Assembly: GCF_022170825.1 (NCBI RefSeq)
Contig: NZ_CP081878.1
Span: forward strand, 584,001 to 648,000
Origin: Exiguobacterium acetylicum
GTDB lineage: Bacteria; Bacillota; Bacilli; Exiguobacteriales; Exiguobacteriaceae
Length of the DNA stretch: 64,000 nucleotides
Direction of reading: 5' to 3'
The notes beneath the pieces were generated by a model. It had not been told where the DNA came from, ran no database searches, and saw only the letters and a list, made by a program, of their open reading frames with translations. The translations under genes and the position numbers were made by a program. Position 1 is the first letter of the stretch, and each line of letters begins with the position of its first letter. Shown here in pieces: positions 60,049 through 64,000 of this stretch.

Positions 60049-61098
60049 TTGAACGAATGGGGTACACTACCTGTCTACGAAACGACAGGAACAGAACGAT
60101 TAGGACGAATTATTGCCGTCTATCAAACACATTATCGCGTCATGACGGAAGAAGGAGAGTCACTCAGCGAACTATCTGGTAAATTGCGTTTCCAAACTAC
60201 GACGAAGTCAGAATTGCCGGCAGTCGGAGATTGGATCATCCAAACGGAGCGAGAACCGGGGAAGGGACGGATTGAGCGTGTCTTACCTCGATCGTCTCAA
60301 TTTTCTCGAAAAGCAGCCGGCACGGAAACCGAGGAACAAATCATCTGCGCAAATGTTGACGTTGCCTTGCTTGTTATGGCTTTTGGACATGACTTCAACG
60401 TCCGTCGACTGGAACGTTATTTAACAGTTGCTTGGGATGCAGGGGTGACACCAATCATCGTCCTGACGAAAAAGAGTTTAATGCAGTCAATCGCAGGAGA
60501 ACTGCAGGCTGTCGAAGCGATCGCTTTCGGAACACCGATCCTTGCCGTTGATTCTTTAAGCGGTGACGGATTAGAAGAGTTGCGTGAACAGTTACAAATC
60601 AAGCAGACGATCGTGTTAGTCGGATCGTCCGGTGTCGGGAAGTCGACGCTCGTCAATGCCTTAGCTGGAGAGCAGTTAATGGAGACGGGGGGCGTACGGG
60701 AAGACGATGAACGAGGACGTCACACGACGACGCATCGCGAACTGAAACGACTTGCGAATGGTCTGTTGCTCGTTGATACACCAGGGATGCGGGAATTAGC
60801 CTTGTGGGACGGAAGTGATGGTTTATCGTCGACCTTTTCCGATATCGAAGAACTTGCTGGGAACTGTCGTTTCCGAGACTGTGAACATGACAAGGAACCG
60901 GGATGTGCTGTACGAACAGCTTTACAGGATGGAACACTATCCTCCGAACGTTGGAATAGCTTCGTGAAGTTAAAGCGAGAAATCGCTTATGCGGAACGTA
61001 AGCAAAATGCTGCGTTGCAGGCAGCGGAGAAAGACAAGTGGAAAAAAATCCACAAACAAGCACAAGCGCATACGAAAGTGAAGTATCAAAAGCGATAA
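60049..61098 (+). CDS. rsgA: Ribosome small-subunit-dependent GTPase A
   Basis: RsgA matures the 30S subunit. The TTG at 60049 follows AGAGGAGG, giving 349 residues: an N-terminal OB fold (about 20-100), the circularly permuted GTPase with VLTKKSL (G4), VDSLSGDG, GSSGVGKSTLVNAL (G1) and DTPGMRE (G3), then a zinc site CRFRDCEHDKEPGC. The length is nearer the Gram-negative RsgA than Bacillus YloQ (298), so it may be a second paralogue. A terminator follows. Confidence 0.93.
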   Translation: MNEWGTLPVYETTGTERLGRIIAVYQTHYRVMTEEGESLSELSGKLRFQTTTKSELPAVGDWIIQTEREPGKGRIERVLPRSSQFSRKAAGTETEEQIICANVDVALLVMAFGHDFNVRRLERYLTVAWDAGVTPIIVLTKKSLMQSIAGELQAVEAIAFGTPILAVDSLSGDGLEELREQLQIKQTIVLVGSSGVGKSTLVNALAGEQLMETGGVREDDERGRHTTTHRELKRLANGLLLVDTPGMRELALWDGSDGLSSTFSDIEELAGNCRFRDCEHDKEPGCAVRTALQDGTLSSERWNSFVKLKREIAYAERKQNAALQAAEKDKWKKIHKQAQAHTKVKYQKR

Positions 61099-61113
61099 CG
61101 TGACTGACATACG

Positions 61114-61165
61114 AAAAGCATCTGCAGCGGAAAAGGAGTCCCTTTTTCCAAGCAGATGCTTTTTC
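61114..61165. terminator. Bidirectional terminator between rsgA and the ABC-F gene
   Basis: AAAAGCATCTGC (61114-61125) pairs with GCAGATGCTTTT (61152-61163) around an inner GGAAAAGG/CCTTTTTCC hairpin, with T runs in both directions. Confidence 0.83.
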
Positions 61166-61168
61166 TCG

Positions 61169-62869
61169 TTATTCTTTTGAAAGTGATTCATTTGTTTCTG
61201 TATTGAACGGCACGATGCCCGTTAAGGCGTCAAGACGATGTAAGTCGGATTGAATCGCTTCAGGATCACTTTGACGCGCATTTCGTACGGTGGCTGTTCC
61301 GACCGGATGATCGTTGAATCCATCCGTTAAATCAAACGTCCGGTTCGATAGCCGATCGGTGAAATAGCGATCGTGAGAGACGAAGAGGAGTTCGCCAGGG
61401 AAGACATCGAGAGCGGCTTCGATTTGTTCACGTGTTGCGAGATCCAAGTAGTTTGTCGGTTCGTCGAGAATAAGCAAGTGAGCACCAGAAAAATACAGGC
61501 GTAAGAAAGCAATCCGACATTTTTCACCCATGCTGGCGTCAGTAATCGACCGGTATACCTCATCGCGCCGGAATAAAAAACAGGCGAGCAACGTCCGGGC
61601 GTCCGTCTCACTCATCGTGCCGTACTCGAGTAACACATCTAACAACGTTCCTGACGTCGGTAAGTGGGAAAGGGCTTGTGAAAAATAGCCGGTTTTTAAT
61701 CGAGGATGGCGGATCACGTTCCCTTGATCGGGAACATATTCACCTTCGATGAGACGTAGTAAGGTCGTTTTTCCGCTCCCATTCGGTCCAATGACAGCAA
61801 TCCGGTCGCCGCGCTCTATCGTAAATGAGATATCGTTTAGAATGGTTTTCGTCTCATGTCTAAACGAGACACCTTCGAACGAAACAAGTCGCTTCGCATG
61901 CATTGCTTCATGTTGGAATGCGACGTGAACAGTCGGTGCAGTTTCTGGTTTTTGTATGCGGTCCTCTAGGAGACGCTCGAGTTGTTGCTCTTTTGCTTTG
62001 ACTTTTGTTGCGTGTTTAGCGGCTTTCTTTTTCGCATACGGATCACGTTCACTGGCTTGATCCGTAGCTTTTTGATGCCACTGCCGATAGCCCTGGATCA
62101 TGCGGGTCAGCTCTTTACGTGTACGTTCTTGTTTTTCATACGCTCGTTGTTGCGACAGAGCTTGATGTTCTTTTTGTTCTTTATAGGACTGGTAGTTTCC
62201 GCTGTATCGCGTTGCTCCTGATTCGGACAGTTCAATGACGGCATCTGCCGTCGCATCAATGAAAAATCGTTCGTGTGAGACATAAAGAATCGAGATCTGT
62301 GACGTGTTGACCCATTCCGTGAGCCACTCGAGTGTCTCTTGATCTAAATGATTCGTCGGTTCATCGAGAATGATGAAATCAGGTCGCGACAGGAGTAGAC
62401 AGGCCAGTTGGAGGCGTGTCTGTTCACCACCGCTTAAACTGGATGCTTCGTGTGTCCAAAGTGCTTCATCTAATTTCACTTCTTTTAAGACGCGTGCTGC
62501 ATCTGCTTCAAGGGAGAAGGCATCCCGATCAAGTGCTTGTTGATAAACCGTCAAATCACCGTTCATGGCGTCAGCGCGAAGTTGATAACGGACTGAATCT
62601 GCTCGTTCGACGACATCAAGAACGGTTTGATTATCCGCTCTGAAGTGTTGCGATAGTAGACCGAGCTGTTTGTAATGACGCTTGATTGAACCGGACGTCG
62701 GCTTAAGTTGGTCAGCGATTAAATGTAACAGTGTCGTTTTTCCAATACCGTTCGGACCAATCAAGGCGACGTGTTCGCCAGCATGAATGTGAAAAGAGAC
62801 GTTCGTGAAAAGTCGTCGTTCGTCGTAATCCATCGAAAGGTGTTGAATCGTAAGTGTTTCAGTAGGCAT
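61169..62869 (-). CDS. ABC-F family ATPase, probable ribosome-protection or translation factor
   Basis: The ATG at 62869, after AAAGGAG, gives 566 residues; the longer frame to 62974 crosses a terminator hairpin. Two ABC domains without membrane segments carry LIGPNGIGKTTLL and VIGPNGSGKTTLL (Walker A), LSGGEQTRLQLACLLL and a degenerate second signature SMGEKCRIAFLRL, each with ILDEPTN. The charged linker (about 230-320) is the P-site tRNA interaction motif region. The upstream attenuator suggests antibiotic-responsive protection (VmlR/Vga group), but a specific drug cannot be named. Confidence 0.9.
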   Translation of the reverse strand: MPTETLTIQHLSMDYDERRLFTNVSFHIHAGEHVALIGPNGIGKTTLLHLIADQLKPTSGSIKRHYKQLGLLSQHFRADNQTVLDVVERADSVRYQLRADAMNGDLTVYQQALDRDAFSLEADAARVLKEVKLDEALWTHEASSLSGGEQTRLQLACLLLSRPDFIILDEPTNHLDQETLEWLTEWVNTSQISILYVSHERFFIDATADAVIELSESGATRYSGNYQSYKEQKEHQALSQQRAYEKQERTRKELTRMIQGYRQWHQKATDQASERDPYAKKKAAKHATKVKAKEQQLERLLEDRIQKPETAPTVHVAFQHEAMHAKRLVSFEGVSFRHETKTILNDISFTIERGDRIAVIGPNGSGKTTLLRLIEGEYVPDQGNVIRHPRLKTGYFSQALSHLPTSGTLLDVLLEYGTMSETDARTLLACFLFRRDEVYRSITDASMGEKCRIAFLRLYFSGAHLLILDEPTNYLDLATREQIEAALDVFPGELLFVSHDRYFTDRLSNRTFDLTDGFNDHPVGTATVRNARQSDPEAIQSDLHRLDALTGIVPFNTETNESLSKE

Positions 62870-62889
62870 AAAAGCAGCTCCTTTAGGGT

Positions 62890-63054
62890 TCATTTCCAGT
62901 AAGATGAAATGAAAACACACCATCCGAAGCGCGCGGATGGTGTGCAGGAGTAACTCAAAGAAGGGAATGACCAAAGACTGGTCACACCGAAAAAGAGCAG
63001 ACTCGTAGCGTCAAGCATCCGCAACTGCATTGCGAAAGAGATGATTTCATTCAT
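62890..63054 (-). CDS. Second leader ORF (54 residues) of the ABC-F gene
   Basis: ATG at 63054 overlaps the stop of the first leader ORF as TGATG and opens 54 codons, ending 20 bases before the ABC-F start and covering the terminator hairpin. No ribosome site of its own is present, so it would need coupling. It may be only a chance frame. Confidence 0.35.
   Translation of the reverse strand: MNEIISFAMQLRMLDATSLLFFGVTSLWSFPSLSYSCTPSARFGWCVFISSYWK
62911..62944 (-). terminator. Attenuator-type terminator upstream of the ABC-F gene
   Basis: On the - strand CACACCATCCG pairs exactly with CGGATGGTGTG (62944-62934, 62926-62916), followed by TTTTC, 42 bases before the ABC-F ATG. It lies inside the second leader ORF, so translation can alter its folding. 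Confidence 0.7.
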
Positions 63055-63083
63055 CAAGCGACGTGTACGAGTGATTGCTTCAT
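63054..63083 (-). CDS. Nine-residue leader peptide upstream of the ABC-F gene
   Basis: An AGGAGGT site (63101-63095) stands 11 to 12 bases before ATG at 63083, opening MKQSLVHVA and TGA. Together with the promoter and terminator this forms a compact leader of about 245 bases. Such short peptides in ABC-F leaders stall on antibiotic-bound ribosomes in known cases. Confidence 0.5.
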   Translation of the reverse strand: MKQSLVHVA

Positions 63084-63120
63084 GTCGGTGTTGTACCTCC
63101 TGTTCATAATCTATGAAGTC

Positions 63121-63149
63121 ATTGTAACAAAATGGAAACGTTAACACAA
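63121..63149 (-). promoter_or_regulatory. Promoter of the ABC-F leader
   Basis: Reading leftward, TTGTGT (63149-63144), 17 bases and TACAAT (63126-63121) give a good sigma-A promoter with an expected start near 63114. The -35 overlaps the last codons of pflA. Confidence 0.65.
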
Positions 63150-63860
63150 GTACGATTCAAGGAGCGTTTGCGCAGCATTTGTTTCTTCCGGCGAAGGGGG
63201 AAGAACATCCGTCAACGGATAAGCAAGACCGAGGTTTTCCCACTTATAGACTCCGAGTTGATGATACGGAAGTACTTCGACGCGCTCGACGTTTCCGAGC
63301 GTCCGGATGAACTCACCGGTCTGACGGAGGAACTGCTCCGACATCGTAATGCCTGGGACGAGGACGTGGCGGATCCAGACAGGAATGTTTCGCTCAGCCA
63401 GGCGTTTTGCGAAAGTGAGTGTATTGGCGTTACTCCGTCCGGTCAAGACGCGACAAGCGGCATCGTCGATATGTTTGATATCAAGCAACACCAAATCCGT
63501 CGCATCGAGAATCGCATCGATGTTTTTTGGAACGACGGATCCTGCTGTGTCGATGACGGTATGCAGCCCATGGCGTTTTGCTTCTGTTAAAGCAGCCTCC
63601 AGGAATTCTGGCTGAGCGAGCGGTTCACCTCCGGAGAAGGTGATGCCGCCACCCGTTGCCTCGAAAAAGGAGCGATAGCTGATTGCTTCTTTTATGACTT
63701 CGTCTGCTGAAACACGGCGTCCGCAACCAAATTCCCAGGTATCGACGTTATGACAGTATTGACATCGTAATGGGCATCCTTGCGTGAAAACGATGAATCG
63801 AATGCCTGGACCATCGACCGTTCCACATGATTCAACAGAGTGGATCATCCCGTGCGTCAT
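63141..63860 (-). CDS. pflA: Pyruvate formate-lyase activating enzyme
   Basis: PflA uses S-adenosylmethionine and a 4Fe-4S cluster to install the glycyl radical on PflB. The ATG at 63860 lies 10 bases after AAAGGA, giving 239 residues; a GTG at 63869 is possible. CPLRCQYCHN has the radical-SAM CxxxCxxC, with FSGGEPLAQPEF and DIKHID next. pflB ends just upstream on the same strand, so they form pflBA. Confidence 0.95.
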   Translation of the reverse strand: MTHGMIHSVESCGTVDGPGIRFIVFTQGCPLRCQYCHNVDTWEFGCGRRVSADEVIKEAISYRSFFEATGGGITFSGGEPLAQPEFLEAALTEAKRHGLHTVIDTAGSVVPKNIDAILDATDLVLLDIKHIDDAACRVLTGRSNANTLTFAKRLAERNIPVWIRHVLVPGITMSEQFLRQTGEFIRTLGNVERVEVLPYHQLGVYKWENLGLAYPLTDVLPPSPEETNAAQTLLESYLC

Positions 63861-63891
63861 CCTGCTCACTTCCTTTCACATACTAAACTGT

Positions 63892-64000
63892 TTAGAGAGA
63901 ACCGTGGAACGTTCGATTGATGACGTCAATCTGTTGTTCACGCGTCAATTTAATGAAGTTGACGGCATATCCGGATACACGAATTGTCAATTGTGGATAC
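63892..64000 (-). CDS. pflB: Formate C-acetyltransferase (pyruvate formate-lyase), C-terminal fragment only
   Basis: The window ends inside this gene. The 36 codons seen encode [20 protein letters not shown], then [13 protein letters not shown] and stop, which is the glycyl-radical domain of PflB; RVSGYAV contains the radical glycine. It converts pyruvate and CoA to formate and acetyl-CoA. pflA begins 31 bases later. Confidence 0.93.
   Translation of the reverse strand, partial: YPQLTIRVSGYAVNFIKLTREQQIDVINRTFHGSL

Noticed and set aside
62870-62974. N-terminal extension of the ABC-F protein
   Set aside because: It would run through the terminator hairpin; the ATG at 62869 follows AAAGGAG and starts directly before the first ABC domain.
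1-64000. CRISPR arrays, transposons, prophage or integrative elements
   Set aside because: No spaced direct repeats, transposase, integrase or phage genes were seen, and base composition looks even across the window.

Overview
The window reads as ordinary core chromosome of a low-to-mid G+C Gram-positive bacterium of the Bacillales. Supporting features are strong AGGAGG ribosome-binding sites with ATG, GTG and TTG starts, intrinsic terminators after most units, a T-box leader, PurR-, ArgR- and CcpA-like sites, a lia envelope-stress operon, teichoic-acid-type polymerases and a Bacillus-type Fnr with a C-terminal cysteine cluster. The gene mix fits Exiguobacterium best, but the genus is inferred from gene content without a database search. 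I see no transposase, prophage, CRISPR array or rRNA, and one tRNA.

Layout, left half. The window opens in an M23 cell-wall hydrolase gene. A TPP riboswitch with terminator then controls thiD-thiM-thiE. A CadC-like ArsR repressor without its metal pump, an orphan chemosensor-like membrane protein, a YitT membrane protein and a formate/nitrite-type channel follow. Positions 8-22 kb hold housekeeping and poorly known genes: M29 aminopeptidase, MurB, three GNAT acetyltransferases, nitroreductase, LCP cell-wall ligase, an NAD(P)-binding protein, TlpA-like thioredoxin and NhaC antiporter. Positions 22.2-31.4 kb are one arginine operon, argCJBD-carAB-argF, behind an ARG box next to its promoter.

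Layout, right half. A metallo-beta-lactamase-fold protein, tRNA-Gly(TCC), a DUF1629-like gene pair, an alpha/beta hydrolase and formate-tetrahydrofolate ligase come first. A carbohydrate ABC transporter is split: two permeases lie at 36.5-38.3 kb and the binding lipoprotein at 42.5-43.7 kb, with no ATPase in the window. Their two promoters share a 17-bp box plus a second half-site at identical spacing to the -10. A YesM/YesN-type two-component pair at 45.3-47.8 kb is the natural candidate regulator. Between them lie asnA under a T-box reading AAC, a DedA protein, a CPA1 antiporter and an NCS2 purine permease with a paired PurBox operator. Next come deoD, an aldehyde dehydrogenase and a tagD gene flanked by two TagB/TagF-type polymerases.

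The last 11 kb concerns respiration, envelope and ribosome. fnr is followed by a ba3-type oxidase (tiny subunit, CuA subunit II, subunit I) whose promoter carries an FNR-type palindrome at about -42. The lia operon (liaI-like, liaH, liaF, liaS, liaR) runs leftward. rsgA sits behind a small leader ORF and hairpin. An ABC-F ATPase gene has its own promoter, short leader ORFs and an intrinsic terminator, the usual layout of translation-sensing attenuators. pflA and the last codons of pflB close the window.

I did not find a clearly new multigene system. The most interesting signals are regulatory: the split transporter's shared promoter architecture, a 17-of-18 motif shared by the FNT channel and fnr, the FNR site on the oxidase, and the leader-controlled ABC-F and rsgA genes.
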